Shown: piece after piece, positions 33,404 to 46,762 of the stretch
How the letters are laid out: each line of letters opens with the position of its first letter
Numbering within the stretch: position 1 is the first letter of the stretch
Assembly (NCBI GenBank): GCA_033439765.1
Contig: JAULSN010000004.1
Coordinates: forward strand, 3,978,001 to 4,042,000
DNA: 64,000 bases
Direction: 5' to 3'
Source of the DNA: Lasiosphaeria ovina
Lineage: Eukaryota > Ascomycota > Sordariomycetes > Sordariales > Lasiosphaeriaceae
Program-made: the position numbers and the translations under genes
The notes under the pieces: generated by a model
The model's input: the letters and a program-made list of their open reading frames with translations, nothing else
The model's database searches: none
Told to the model about the DNA's origin: nothing

Positions 33404-36400
33404 CCGCTTTCTTTATTTTACCTCTATCACTATCTCTCTTTCCGTTTCACCGTCATCGCAAGTTTTCTGTGTAGACGTTATTTTACCGGAAATTCTCTCA
33501 GTCATATCCACCCAAGGTATAGGTGAAATGGGGAGGCGTTTGTGGCGGCTTTTTTGACATCAAGCACTGGAGTGGCGATTTTAGTCTCTTTCAAAACCTG
33601 TATAAGTCAAGTTAGGCCGCTATGGTTTTTTATCTTTGGTGTATTTGCTTTGGAAGGCGTTTTCATGATAAGGGGTTCATGGAACCCCTTTCATACAGTA
33701 TAAGGGCGCGGTATACTTTTGCTTTTTTGCCTGGGGGAGTTGCGGAGTTTCAGCCGTGTGTTTATGCCAATGCCGGTACGGTATAATAGCCGTAGTAGAT
33801 AGGTACATGTCCAGTATATCGCCTTTACGTGCTCATCTGACGGGGGGTGCATAGTTCAGCAAGGCGGAGAAATAACGTGACGGTAGAACGACGGGAGTCG
33901 TGTAGATGCATATATTGCTTTATAAGACACGTCATTAGGCGCACCCCCTAACTGTTTCATCCACAACGGTCATTTTAAACGCGCATTGGTCATACGGCAT
34001 CTTAATGTAAGCTCCTTCCCTAGGGGGCCAAGTAAACAACGAAGAGGAAAAGACTTGGCTTCAGGAGAGTGTCACTTGTCTCCCCCGCCCGCCCTCCATG
34101 CCAGTATCTCCGGAGAAGGAGACATTGAATGCTCGCTGTGATTCGACGGACAGACCACAGTGTCTCGAGGTGGGCCTGACCAGGAGCCAGGGGCCAGTGG
34201 ACATACGGGCGCTCGTTGTATGCCTGGATATCTATGGATGGAAGTCATAGGGTGCCCCGCAAAGGTAAAGCCCTTGAGCAGAGACGAGGGGGGCCGGCCA
34301 TATAGGTCTATGTACGCTAACACGCTCGTCCAAATGTCTTCGGACAACCAGCGGGCTTTCGGAATTTAGTTCAGTGGGATGTTGATGTGCTCCTACAGCA
34401 CACTGGGGGTATTTTTTTTGTGTGTTTTTTCCCTACCGGTATCTCTTACTGACAGAGATACTGGATTTAAATACCCCGACCAGCGCGCTTCCAAGTGGTA
34501 CGTAAAAAGGCCTCTGATATTCCACTCTCCGGAACTGATTCCGCTGTTGTTGCCGCGCCGAATAATCCATTTCTAGGCATCATGACTTTGCCCGATTCGG
34601 TATATGATCTGCCAGCCCCCGCGTTGATGGTGGGGAACGACCCCGGCGCGCGCCGCTAGAGGACGCCACAGCTGGCACTTATCCAGCGCATCGGGACCAT
34701 TTCCGAACGACATATCCTTCATTTGTTTCATGTTTCAAAATCATTATTCTACATCTTCAATCCCCAGATAAAGGAAGCAGGATCAAGCATAGCTCCACCA
34801 AGATTGAGGCTTCAAGGGCCGGGTAGAAATATGTACTCTGGCATATTCGTAGACTTTATTTCTTATTGTGAGTCTTTTATCGACTGTACTGTAGATAGTG
34901 GCACCTGCGACGTGCGTAGGCTCTTCCGCTTTCGGCCTTCAATTCGGCCTGCACCTGCGCAGCATGCTTCTCCATGCTGTAGTGACAACAGCGGCCATTG
35001 ATACCACGGAGATAAGGAAGGGCTCCGTTTTTTACATGTTTCTGCCATCGGCGTTGTTGCGGAGGCAGGGAAATGTTTAGGCTGTCCAATGCTCAGCCGT
35101 TAAGACCAGCTGGACGTTCAAAGTTGCGAAGAATCTATACTGCGAGCCTCGAAATAATTCACCTGGCGACCATGCAATCTAGATTTTCTCAATAATATCG
35201 ATGTATTTTCCATTCCCTTGGAAAATGAATCAATGTTGGTTCTGGTAGCCACAGCGAATTCTTGCGTGGAGTTGCCGCACTCAGTAGCTGACCCAGCGAG
35301 GCCGTTTACAGTCCAGCCCCCGAGTGGTTATTAGCATGGAACTTTTCATGGCTCGATACCGTACGCCTCTCCTCAGTTGTTTTTCGCCGAGGGATATTAT
35401 AGCTATTATAATCCCTATTATAGAACTCTAGAGGCCTATTTCTCCTTTAGAAATACTTGTCAAATGTCTATTTACTATAATAGTTACTTCGCGAACAAAC
35501 ATTTAGGGATTGGGCTGTAGTCATAGACATAGAAAAGTGTTATATTTTAGATAGAAACATTATACGACGAGAACAGCGCCGCACGATTACCACTCGCCGG
35601 GGCTTGAAAAGCGCCCATCGATATTGTCGCAAGCCAGGAGGTCGGAAAAGATCCCTGAGAAGCATTATACGAATCTGTCGTTTTATTTTGCGGATTAACC
35701 GCCCCTGCCAGCTGATCCTTAGTTAGATGGGCGTCTTTGAAGCCCTGACGGGTACACTACGCGGACGCTTCCACCGGCGGTTGGAGAAACTGGAAAGTCT
35801 TGTCACTCGTATCCCAGCTTCCATCGCTCAAGACTCCGCAGGTCTCCTCCGCCTGGGAAGAGTCGTAACATCACGGCGCATTATTACTGCTCTTGAGAGG
35901 AGAAGCAATCTGATACGTAGTTGACCAAAAGGAACACGCTTCTTTCTGTTGACCGAATTTCCCACTTGTTTACTCATTGTTGCCATTGTGACGACCAATA
36001 CACGACACGCGATGATACCTACCTTATTTACAGTCCAGTCTCGCACAGACTGTGAAGATGCCGAAACCCAGCGAGTGACTGTGGAAATACGGTCTGTGGG
36101 AAAGAAATCGGCGTGTCCACAGTCAATGCCGATGAGCTCGACAGACCTGACCAAGCCTCCATCGTAATGACTCGTATTACTGAAACAACCTGGAAGGGCA
36201 TGGCAGATGGTCGGCTTCTCCGGCTTCGAAAATAAAAGCAATGAGGAGACTGGCTCGTCTACGTAGCCGCAATTGCCAAACCATCGAGATATCAATAAGT
36301 TTAGAGATAGCAATGATAAGAACAAACCTCCTGCTAAGAAGAAATAGAAAAAGTAAGAATAAACCATTCTTTGCCCACAACAGAGCATGTGCCGTGCATC

Positions 36401-38094
36401 CAATCCAAGTGTTCTTGGGTTGTCGTGATTCGTGAACCTGTGCAAAATGACAAACGTTGGCCCCCACCTGTGGGCACCCAAATTCCATTTCGCAGGGGGG
36501 GTTTCCGGGAAAGAGATTTTACTGTGGAGCCACCAGTAAGGAAAGAAATTGCAAGCCCCCACCCGGGCAACCTTTTTTTTGCAGCTGCGCACAGACCACC
36601 AACACTGGTATATAACCACATATCTCTGCCCGCCCTTCCTCTTCTTTTTCTTTTTTTCTTCATGTCGACAATACTTCAGTAAGCCGCCCCCCCAACAACA
36701 GCAGCAGTACCTCCTCACCTGCACAAGCCAGTCAATTGGCCTCTCTCTCTCTCGATACTAACCGCCTTTACCCTTTCAACAGGAGAATCATTTCTATAGT
36801 AGTCGTCCACTTTTGTGTTCCCTACAGGAGCTACAGATCCCACCCGGGTTGATGATCCATATCCTCGGCTCCCTACAGTGAGAACCATTTTACTCTCGAT
36901 CTGCCTGTCAAAGGCGGCGGCCGCTTGGCTTTCGGGCCAGTGGCTGTATAGAGGGTGGCGATGATCTGTACCCTGTCTTTCGAGGTCTTGCCCTAGGGCG
37001 CTCGGGCGGGGTGGGTGCCGATGGAAGTCTGACCGGCCTTCAATTCTTTTTTTTCCCCCTTCATTTCGCTCTCGGGAACCTTTGAGGAGTTTCTCGTGAC
37101 GAGAAGAAGAATCTTCTTTGCTTGCTTTCTGGGAACACAGTTCGCATCTTGCTGGCTGGCTTAGGTGTCATTTGACATTTCCCATGTCTAGACACGTACC
37201 GAGAATGCGAAGCGAGCCTAAATTACATATATCTACAGTTATTCTACCTTCGTAGAATTCATAACAGCCGTTTCTGATCACTTGTATCGCGCATCACCCT
37301 GTTTCAAGTGCGTCGTTAAATCAGGTTTTACGTGTGTCGTGCCTCCTACCGACCGCCATGTAGGAAAATAAAATGTCCCGCGAAAACATGTCAATCGTTT
37401 GAGGATTTCTCGTGATCGTGGAACAAAAACACGAATCTGGGGCGTGGAATATGAATGAATACCACGACCCACCCGGCCGTTTGGTCGTCCCGTGCCAGCC
37501 AAGAAAAAGCTTGTTCCAACACACGTAACACCGCACGCACGCTGCCGGTTGCCGATCTAATACACGCATCAGACGTCATGTTGTGCGACTGACCGTGTGC
37601 CGATGGTAAATGGAAAATATACGTGACTTGGAAGAATATCTCATATATACGGATTTGGCGTCTCCTCTAAGCACCATCCTTTTGTTCGTGGAATACGTAG
37701 CGCAGTTGTAACAAGGTAGATGTGCCTTCCTGCTTCGTTGTTGATTGCGCAGTGTAAATAACATCTACGACAACAACAAGAGGCGCTCACAAGGTCAGGT
37801 GCTGATAGGGACAGAATATACAACGCAGGACATCTGATGTATTCATAACTGCAATGTATGATGCCTCCTCTACCATGTAGAATAATGTGCCCATGAATTC
37901 TTCCTAAAAACAACTTCTATTATGTCGGGCTGTAAGAAGCGAAACCCATTTCTTTCTTTTCCTCCTCAACGATTTCATTCCGAGCATGTCAAAGTAGACG
38001 ACGACAAGCCACTCACACAGCCCCCCTTTGAGGCTGCAGAAAATTTCCCGACTCACATCCTTCCATGCCGTCTTCCCGCCTTGCACTTGTTCTC
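33404..38094. other. Long intergenic gap with an AT-rich degenerate patch
   Basis: No supported gene lies in these 4.7 kb. It includes the 3' region of the E2 gene and the 3' region of the minus-strand ornithine decarboxylase. An AT-rich patch around 35380-35600 (ATTATAG-type units, many TA steps) followed by stop-ridden frames to about 35730 looks like a RIP-mutated repeat relic. The long minus-strand frame 35828-36724 is low in complexity (Cys, Lys and hydrophobic runs) and has no domain. Confidence 0.55.
35380..35600. repeat. AT-rich, TA-dense patch, probable RIP-mutated repeat remnant
   Basis: Base composition switches abruptly to AT-rich sequence with recurring TATTATAG/CTATTATA units and abundant TpA steps, unlike the GC-rich flanks. 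This is the usual look of RIP-degraded transposon DNA in Sordariomycetes. No element class can be recognised. Confidence 0.5.
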
Positions 38095-39583
38095 TCAATA
38101 CATTCCTAGCAGAGCCTTGGCGCCGGGCTCGCTGCAAACGTAGATGACGTCGTGTTCGTTGGAGAAGCCATTGAACGTGGTGGCCGAGCACTTGGTGTAG
38201 GCGCCCATGTCTTCAAAGTACAGCCAATCACCTACGTCTAGTGCTACGTGGAAACGGATTCTCTCGGTGATGCGGTCGATACCATCGCAGGTAGGACCCC
38301 AGATGCTGTACTCGATGGCATGGTGCGAGTTCGTACGCTCGGCTGCCGGCGTGCCGTACAGCGCTTGTCCTCCAGCACGTAAGACCTTGGCAATCGGGTG
38401 CTGGTGATCAAACATGATGCTGCTAAAGTTGCCGTACAGGCCGTCGTTGATGTAGAGCATGAAGCTAGTTTCGTTTTGGCCACCCGGGGATGAAGCCTCG
38501 CTGTCACTGGCTGCCATGTCCTTGATGGTCCGGCGCGCAATGACATTGCACGCGAGCGTGTAAGCCGTGGAAGCGTAGTAACGGCCGGGCTCAGCGATGA
38601 TGTTAATTCCCGAATGGGCAGGGAAATAGTCGTCAAGTGCTTCGCGCAGAACCCCTGCCATCTGCTCAAAGCTACCATCGCTGCAGAATCCGCCTCCAAC
38701 ATCGAGCGTCTTGAGTGCGAATCCATAGGTTGCCGCCTGCTGGAACACCGTTTGCGCATCTTGGACCGCCTTCAGGAACGCCCGGGGGTCCGCGGCGCCT
38801 GAGCCGACGTGGAAGCTAACTCCCACAACATTGAGTCCCAATTCGTGTGCCAAGGCCAAAAGGCTATCGGTCGAGTCGAGCGAGGCGCCGAATTTGAGGC
38901 TCAGGCGGCACAGGGACGACGAGTCGTCGGTAAGGATCCGGAGGAAGAGCTCGGCGCCGGGAAACAGGCGGGCAATCTTGCGGAGCTCGTCCGTGTTGTC
39001 AAACGTCATCTGGCGCACGCCCTGGCTGGCCACATAGCGCACATACGAGTTGGTCTTGCAAGGCTGGGCGTAGATGATGCGCGAGGGGTCAACACCCATG
39101 CGCAAGACCTGTTCGATTTCGGCCTTGGAGGCGCAGTCAAAGCCCGTGCCGAGAGCGGACAACAGATCCAGAAGCTTGGGGTCCGGATTACACTTGACAG
39201 CTAGGCAACAGCGTTAGCAGCGGCAACCGGGGAGTTGCAAATGCGGAGGCAGCAAAGAAAAACATACCATAGAAGGGCTTGACGCGAGGAAGATTGAGCT
39301 TCCAGCGAAGGTGCTGGCGATAGACCTCGCCAAGGTCAGCTACGAAGAAGGTATCCTCCTCTCCGGGATCGCAATATTCATAGTCAACACTCTCCACACG
39401 CTGGCGGAGGGCATTTCCAATCAATTCTTTGGGGGAGGGCCCAGTGGGGCGTCCGCTATAATGGGCATCATGATGGTGGTCAAGGAAGCCATTGGCCGAC
39501 GTCTTCAAGAATACTTGATTATTTGAATAATCAGTGTAGTCAAGTTGAGTGAAGCGATCGGTGGCCACTGTTGGCATAACCAT
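38095..39583 (-). CDS. spe-1: Ornithine decarboxylase
   Basis: Exons 39583-39268 and 39200-38095 on the minus strand, with a 67 bp intron (GTATGT donor, CTAG acceptor), encode 473 residues. This is close to the Neurospora enzyme in length. The intron splits the PLP-binding block, which splices to VKPFYAVKCNPD with the Schiff-base lysine at 108. The glycine-rich loop (DVGGGFC), EPGRYY and the catalytic-cysteine motif GPTCDGID (Cys410) are all present. The enzyme is a PLP-dependent group IV decarboxylase that converts ornithine to putrescine, the first committed step of polyamine synthesis, and works as a cytosolic homodimer. ATG 39583 is chosen; a second in-frame ATG lies two codons downstream. 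The roughly 500 bases upstream contain no ATG on the sense strand until about 40090. Confidence 0.96.
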
Positions 39584-42224
39584 GACCCAGGATTTGTGCG
39601 GGTGCGTTGGACGTGGGAAGGCGGAGGGGGGTAGGCGGTATTAGAGTATTGACTCTATAAGAAATGCGGCGAAAACTCGGCGAGTTCAGGCGGGTGTTAT
39701 GGGGGTCGGTGTCGGTAGCAGACTGGTCCCTGTGCGATCTGACGAGGCCTCCTCGACTCTTCCTCGGTAAGAGGAAGAACCGCCGATCTCGTCCTATGCG
39801 GCAGCTGGTGGTTTGGGGGGAACTCGGGGCTTTGGTTGGAGGGGTCAAACAAGGAGGATTCGGGTTCCTTAGACGACCTCAGCAGGTGGTGGAAGCGAGT
39901 TGATGATGTGGAAAGTTTTTCGGAGGCTGAAATCTTGATCAGAGACTAGATCGACGGCCAAGGAAGCCGTGGTAGAGCGGGTGCCTTTGACAAGACCAAA
40001 GGCAGTCGGGCAGGGCGAGTTGGTGCACCTATATATCGTCGACTGTCAGCAATCAGAGTATGCGTCTCCAAGACGTAGCTCCATTACACCATGGATACAC
40101 CAATTTATAGACGTGTAGTTGGGGGTTGGAAAGCAGGGGGACTGGTCACGCGCGGCACTCCCCACGCAGGCAGGGCGAGTCGCCGTTTGCGCCGCGAGTT
40201 TCATGGAAAACTGGGATGGAGGAGTTCCAAATTCGACTGGACGGGTACATACCCCTTTGATATCGTAAACTTTCCAAAGAGTCGCAGTAACTATACGGAG
40301 TTAGCGGATTGAGAGGCCACGAGAACCGAGCCGAGTTTCAGAAGAAATAGAGTTTGGTGGTGGTAGAAATTCGTGAGAGGAGGAGGGAGGGACCGCGGGA
40401 CGGGAGCTCTGAAGATTTCGTTTTAGCGGTGGCCGTGTCCTTGAGGAGCATGGACCTTAATAATTGGCACGCTTTCACTTGGCCGCCGCCAATGGTGGGG
40501 GGCGGGAGGGCTGTGCTTTTTATTTTTCCTGGTTTCCCGCACACACAAAACTCCACGGCGATCGGAGTGAAGCGGGGTCCATAAATCTTGAGATGAAAAT
40601 TTTAAGGGGCGACTTGTCTCCATGTACACTGCCAACAAGCTACCTTATGTAGAGTGGCTATCACGAGCAAGACACGTTGTAGACTCTAGACGGCAAATGC
40701 AAAACATGATACCGGACGAGGCGTGCCAACGCTTCTTGGTTTACCTTTCACAATGCCTTGGCCCCCTTCTACGGTGGCGGTGGGCTGGACTTGACTTACT
40801 GAGCACACGAGAGCACACCCGGCGACGCTAGGGCCTGTCGCCGTCGACCTGGCCGAGGCCACCCGCCCGCCCGCCCGCCCACGGGATTATTGTGTGTTAA
40901 CTCTCACCTTGATGGTGGGCGCTGCGAAGTTTCAGACCGCAAGTTGCGGTCAGCCGTCATGGCGCCCAAACACCAAAATGGAAGGCCACCAAGCGCCGCT
41001 AGTTCGTAGATTCCACCCGAAAGGCGCGACAGGGGGATTTTGTCTGCTCCACTGTCGAGCCAGTCCTACTGTCCTAGACAACGTAGCATCGCCCGTGTTC
41101 GACGACCTAGCCGCAAGTCTCCGGGAGCATGAAAGCGACAGACAGCGTAGTAAAAATCGCGCATCTACGACGGCCTCGTCCCAATTAGCCTGTTTGCTTG
41201 CTTCGTCGTCGTGATCTCTGGGTAGGTAGGTGTGCTGGCCCGCAGCATGATTGTGCAGGATCCGGGGCATCTGCAGACGACTTCCGCGTTGTTGGTAGGC
41301 GCAACAGATGACCTCGTCGTCCATCGGAGTAAGAGGTGCAAATCTGCAGTAATTCCAACATGGACCCTATCTTTGACGCGCCGGCGAGCTGCAAGACGGG
41401 AGCCGTCAGCATGCTCGGTTACATCTCGGGGTCCCGCACCACTAAGAGGAAAGAGGTTGCTGCGTATCGTAGTGTTGCACTTGATCTTCTGAGCCCCTGC
41501 GCCCGGCAATCTGAATCTGCGAGTGAGTCAATAAGGATTGGCCACCGCCGTTATCCGTTGCCATCTGGTGCCTTGAAGGCGAACAACAGAACGAACCCGA
41601 GCCACCGCACAGCTTGGCGCTCGTGACGTAAGCGGGGTATAAAACCAGGGGAGCATTGCTAGGTTGTTTGCGATCTGCATACGTAGCTCCCCCTTCAAAA
41701 GAGGAGAGACAAGAAATGAGCTCTGCTCTGTTGTGTGCCCGGCAGGGATTGACACAACCAAGTAGAAAAGGCAGAAAAGGTAAACAAAAGTCAAGCTGTA
41801 CTCTGTTCTTTAGTCCGAGAGTCCAAATCTGTGGAATACGGGTCTGAAAAACGAGCCCCCGGCCCAGGTCCTCGACAAATGAAAGCCGATTACTGGTAGC
41901 CTTTGATCTTGCGCTTTTTGTGGTCTCAATGCTATTGCATAAGTAGAGAGATGTATGTATCTGAAGCGCTGTGTTGGGGTAGATGGATTATTGGAAGGTC
42001 GCGTGGCACAATGAGAATTGCATCAACAAACCCTCTATCGCCCGGGATCACCCAGGCTATCCAGCAAATGCTAGTTGTTGTGAGAGCTTTGGCAATGTTA
42101 CCGTCGAGCAACAGGCGATGCCTTTTGAATCAGAGAAGGGTATCATCAATATGGTGTTGTACATGTTTATAAATACACGATAGCAAACCCTATCGCGGCT
42201 TGGGTAATAGCTTGCGGCTTGCGT
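39584..42224. promoter_or_regulatory. ODC 5' region and spacer to the CYM1 3' end
   Basis: The part adjoining ODC (39584-40090) should contain the leader. On the sense (minus) strand it has no ATG, and a TATATAT element lies at 40030-40036. Beyond it, two very short ATG frames (a two-codon frame and a 12-codon frame between about 40092 and 40040) would be transcribed only if initiation occurred upstream of that TATA-like site. The remaining 2 kb to the CYM1 stop codon shows no gene; the open frames there lack domains. Confidence 0.5.
40030..40036 (-). promoter_or_regulatory. TATA-like element of ODC
   Basis: TATATAT (ATATATA on the sense strand) about 450 bp before the ODC start codon. If used, it would give a leader of roughly 400 nt without any ATG. 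Assigned by motif and position only. Confidence 0.35.
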
Positions 42225-45200
42225 CTACTCCTCTTCGTCGGCGTTTGTTTCGCTGATATTCATCTCGTTGATTGCCCAGGATGAGTCGACCCAGTTCCGC
42301 TTCTCTCCCAGAAAAACGAGACGCTCCGACTTCTTGTCCAGGGCTTCGACGATGTACTTTTGCGCTACTTCGCGGACCCGGTCCTTGGTCACGTCGAGAA
42401 GCTGTTCTCGGCGAGTCTGCTTCATCTCTTCGGTGACCCCGTAAAGGAAGTTTCCCATCCCTTCTTCGTTGACGGCTCTGGGTGCATCGACGCCCTGGAA
42501 AATTGAGATCTTTGCGTCTTCGAGGTCTCGGTCCGACCACTCCTTGTTGACAGCCCACTGGCCGGCATTCCGCATGATAGTCATCGTGTTCAAAGGATTC
42601 GGATCGCGATACGAATAGAAACCAAACACGCCATCAATCGCACGGGAATATGCTCCACCACCATAAGCACCCCCCTTCTCCCGAATTTCGTGATGCAGGT
42701 GCTTGTGTGTCAGGAGCTGAGACAGAACTTGAAGTGGCGCACCCTTGGGCGAGGTATATGAGACGGTAGGCACGGCCAGTGCACCATAGTACACCTGGTA
42801 TGGGAGGGGGTAGAAAGCCTTGATGTCTCGTGAAAACTGAGGCGCCTGCCGCGGCGGAAACGTCACAGGCTGCGCGGGGAACGAGGCCATGATGTCTGAC
42901 AAGGCCTTCGAGTTCTCGCCAATACTCTCGCTATGGCAAGTGATGGCAGCCCGGAGATTGCCAGCCAGAGCAAATTGCTGAATCTGCTTGAGCTTCGCGA
43001 TGACGTCCCCTAGTGAATCCGATTCTGGCCGGTTGGCCAGGCTAGTGATGAGCTTCACCTGAGACAAACCTCCCACCTGCTCCTTGAGGGAAGCATCCCA
43101 TGTCAGGCCAGCCTCAGCAGCCCGTCGAGCAAAAGAGTGTCCCGACGAAGCAATGTCGTTCACAACACCATCAGCGGATGCTTGAAGAAGCTGTCGGATC
43201 TGCTGTGCCGCATTAGGGCTGTCGAAGTTCGTGTCCAGAACCAACTTGCGCAGTAGATCAAACATTATAGGCACATTGCGATCCAGTGCCATTCCTGTAA
43301 ACACAAGGCCTTCGGTTGCTCGCGTGAAGTCAGTTGGTAACGGTGTCGAATGGTACCCCACAGATACACCTCCAGTCTTCAGCTTGATCAGATCCTCAAG
43401 CTGTTCCATTGTCATATCCCGCGTTCCAAGACGCATGATCGCGTCTGTAAAGAGAGGGATGAGAGTTCGGAGTTCGTCGGGCAGGTTTTCCAGTGTGTTG
43501 ATAGCCCGGAAGTAGGTCAGACCATTGGTGGGGGCCTCTCGCCATTGTATCTTGACTCTGCCGGCAGTTTCGTTCCGCAGGACTACAGGCTCTTTCTGTC
43601 GAGGAATGTCCTGTACATGCACGCTGGGAAGGCAGCTGAGATCCTCCGTATTGGACTTGCCTTGTTCAGCCAAAAGCTTGAGCTCTCGAGCCTCCAGTGC
43701 CGCCTGAGCCTCCTCCTCGCTGCCAGCGGACTCGACAACCTGTGAGATCTTGTCCTTGAGTCGGGTCTCCTCTTCTTGCACAAGACTTTGGCCAAAGTTG
43801 GCTGAGGGAGCCATCGTGAAGATCAGAGTATTGTCATTCAACAGATACTTGTCCATGAGCCCTTCCAGGTAGCCTCCTTTGGCAAACTCGGTTTCGAAAG
43901 CGGCAACGGTATCGTTCCAGGCCAGAGAGTCGAAGGGGTCGATTCCAGTGAACCACTTCGGTTTCAAGCGGTGTAGCAGAGACATGCCAAAGTTGGCCGT
44001 CTTATGCTTGAGCCCCAGCTCCAGTTGGTGCAGATAGCCGTCAATCTTGGATCGATCGAACCCCTTCTCACGTACGCTGCGGAGAATGTCTTGCACTTGG
44101 GCTTTCAATTTTGGAACGTCAGATTCTTGAACTCCAGTGAGCCCAATTGAGAAAATTCCAAGCCTGCCTGAACCATCAAATCCCGCATTGGGGCTCCAAT
44201 CAGTACCGAGGCCGGAATCAATCAGCCCCTTGTACAAAGGTGAGCCATACCCGTCCATGAGAAGGGCGGATATCAGGGCGAGCGAGAAGGACTCGACAAT
44301 GTTGGTGGTGTCACCTAAAACCCACGACACGGAGGTCTTGTACTGCTTATTCTGGTCCACCAAAGGGTCGACCGGGCCAAGCAGCCGGACCTCTCGCGGG
44401 CCACTGCTCAAGTCGATGGGGCGGTGGACAGCCACATCGCCCCGGATCTTTTCAAAAGCACCCAACTGAGCGTCGATCTCCTTCAAGTGATCCGCCAGCG
44501 GCATGTCGCCATAGGTGAAAACCTTGGCGTTGCTAGGGTGATAGTGCTCGGCGTGGAACTGTTTGAGTTGCTCATAGGTCAGGTCGGTAATCTTTTGGGG
44601 ATCACCGCCCGAGTTATTGATGTCTGGGAAAATGTGGTCTTGAAATCTGATATAGAACAGATAGCCCGCATCCGACATCTGCCCCTTCATCTCATTGTAC
44701 ACAACGCCCTTAAAGACAAGTTTCTTGTCTTCGGGCTTGGCAGCGCCATCGCCAGCAACGAGCGCCTGTGGGTTCTCAGGCCCGATGCGCCAGCCCTCCT
44801 GCGTAAAATCCGACTGCTTCAACAAGGGGCGAAGCGTCGCATCCAGATACACGGACATGAGATTCTTGAAGTCCTGGGCATTGGTGGTAGCAAAGGGGTA
44901 GAAGGTGTGGTCCGAGGCCGTGAAGGCATTCATGAAGTTGGAGAGGGTTCGTGGGAGCATCTTGAAAAATGGATCGCGAATTGGGTACCTGCATCGCATT
45001 GTGAGCTCCAGGCGACACGGAATGGAAAGCGGAAAAGACCGAGGGCGAGCTACTTCTCACTACCACAGAGCGTTGTATGCTCCAGAATGTGCGGCACACC
45101 CGTGTCATCGGGAGGATTTGTCTTGAAGCCAATAGAGAAGACATTGTTGCTATCATCGCGGGCAATGTGGAGGTGCTCGGCGCCAGTCTTGTCATGCTGC

Positions 45201-45346
45201 AGGTGCAGTGCCGTCAATTCGAGCTCGGGGACGTGCTTGGTCCGTAGTAGTGTAAAGCCGTGTAGCTTGTCGCCGGGCTTGGGAAAGTGCGAGAGCTCCG
45301 TGACAGCTCGGTGCACCGCGCTCCTAGCCGTTGTGCCACGTAGCAT
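42225..45346 (-). CDS. cym1: Mitochondrial presequence protease Cym1 (M16C family)
   Basis: Exons 45346-45054 and 44988-42225, with a 65 bp intron, encode 1018 residues. The start is the ATG that gives [15 protein letters not shown], an arginine-rich, acid-free N-terminus typical of a mitochondrial presequence. The inverted zinc-binding motif HxxEH is HILEH at residues 86-90, followed by [15 protein letters not shown], which is assembled across the intron and is characteristic of Cym1/PreP. The downstream [12 protein letters not shown] block contributes the third zinc ligand (Glu of NEMKG). Length agrees with the family (about 1000 residues). The protease degrades cleaved presequences and other unstructured peptides in the matrix or intermembrane space. 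It is divergent from the taxilin gene. Confidence 0.95.
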
Positions 45347-46762
45347 CTTGGCCACCGAAGGAAGAAAGCGCAGTTTCCGTTTTCGTCTGTCCAATAGCTG
45401 ACTCTGGGGACCTAGGGGACTGGGAATGGAGGAGTGAAGATTAAGTGGGAGGGGTGAGAGGGAAGAGGGCGAGGGCGAGGGCAAGGGCGAGGTCGAGGAA
45501 ATGAAAGGAAAGGAAATTTCGCCCTTGGAGATAAAATCTGAGATGGAGTCGGCGCGCAAGTGTCGGTCATCGGCAGAGTTGTGACGCAAAAGCAACCAGG
45601 GAAAGAATAGAAGCGCACGGTGTAAGTTGTTGGCTTGGTACGTTTCTACACTGTGCACTAGTACTGCAATACGAAGCACGGAGCACGGAGTACGAACGTG
45701 CCTTCTCGTGGAAACCGGGGTCGGGAGTCGAAGAGCAAGTCCCGACTGCAAGGGCGTGCGTTCATTGGCCACAATCCTGACTCAATGGTTGGAACTCGAA
45801 TGGTGAAGGACACAGAGGGGCGGCTTGACGCCCCGAGGCAAGCATACTAAGCACCAATTCGGTACCCACAACTCACCAGCGAAATCTAGTGTAGCGTTTT
45901 GCAGGTGTTCCAGGTAAGGTCCGTTCCAAGGCTGAGATTAACTTAGGTTATGGAACCGTGAGCGAGCCTAGGACACCTGCAATTGCGACGACATGTGTTC
46001 GGTGACCAGTCAATTCCGCGCTACCTGGTGCCTGCTTCGCTTTCCATGTTCACCATAGGTTTTATTTTGATGCCACATTGAATCCTCGGAACCCGTGCCC
46101 GAAGACGGAACCACGAGAAGACACACCGACCAAGCGTAACAGTCCTGATGGGATATTCATGCTTTAGGTTCCCAGGCCGTTCGTACCTCCAGCAGCAAAG
46201 GCCTACGATGCGTGCGGGAAGGCAACTTCTAAAAAGACTATAGACTGCAGTGGAAAAGCTGGAGAGTGAGTGCCTGCCTTTTTATTGCAATGTTAATGTA
46301 TCGTAGGTACTATACCATACCGTGGCCTTAGCTTCGTATCGTACTGTATACAGTGCTTACCTTACCTAACCTCCGGACAGAAGCTACAAAGCGGTGCTGT
46401 AGCGCGCTGCGGCGCTCCCCTTACCAGCGGGCTTCGGCCTCCAGTCCTTGTCTGCCCGCCTACCTACCCGGACTTCCATACCAGGCTGGTGCAGGCAATT
46501 TGCATTTGCGTCCGCCCTGCCCACCTCAGCTAGGTAGAGTACCTTAACCGACGCCATCCAGGGCGAACCTCCTCTTAAACATCAAGTCTTTTTGCAGCGA
46601 CCAAGCCGACAGGCCAGCGCGCGAATTCGACTGCTTTTACGCGCTTCAAACCCCAGACGCCATAGGACAACAGCGGTAGGGAACAATTCGCAATCTTGGA
46701 CGTCGGTCGAATCGAGTTCTTTCTCACGCAGCTTGTTTGCAGGCCGCGCTTTGCAGCAGAGA
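45347..46762. promoter_or_regulatory. Divergent promoter region between CYM1 and taxilin
   Basis: This 1.4 kb stretch should contain both 5' leaders and promoters. The part next to CYM1 is pyrimidine-rich on the sense strand (45440-45500), as is common for fungal leaders. No TATA box or other conserved element stands out and there is no additional gene. Confidence 0.55.

Noticed and set aside
35828..36724. 298-codon minus-strand open frame between the E2 and ODC genes
   Set aside because: Low-complexity Lys, Phe and Cys runs, no domain, and adjacent to degraded AT-rich DNA.
40010..40100. A tRNA-like D arm (box A, TGGTGTAATGG on the minus strand) upstream of ODC
   Set aside because: A 7 nt loop with TGG could be an anticodon, but no T arm with GTTCRANTC, no acceptor stem and no box B follow; the match is confined to box A.
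44424..45401. 325-codon plus-strand open frame over CYM1
   Set aside because: Antisense shadow of the Cym1 gene; it reads through the CYM1 intron and has no domain.
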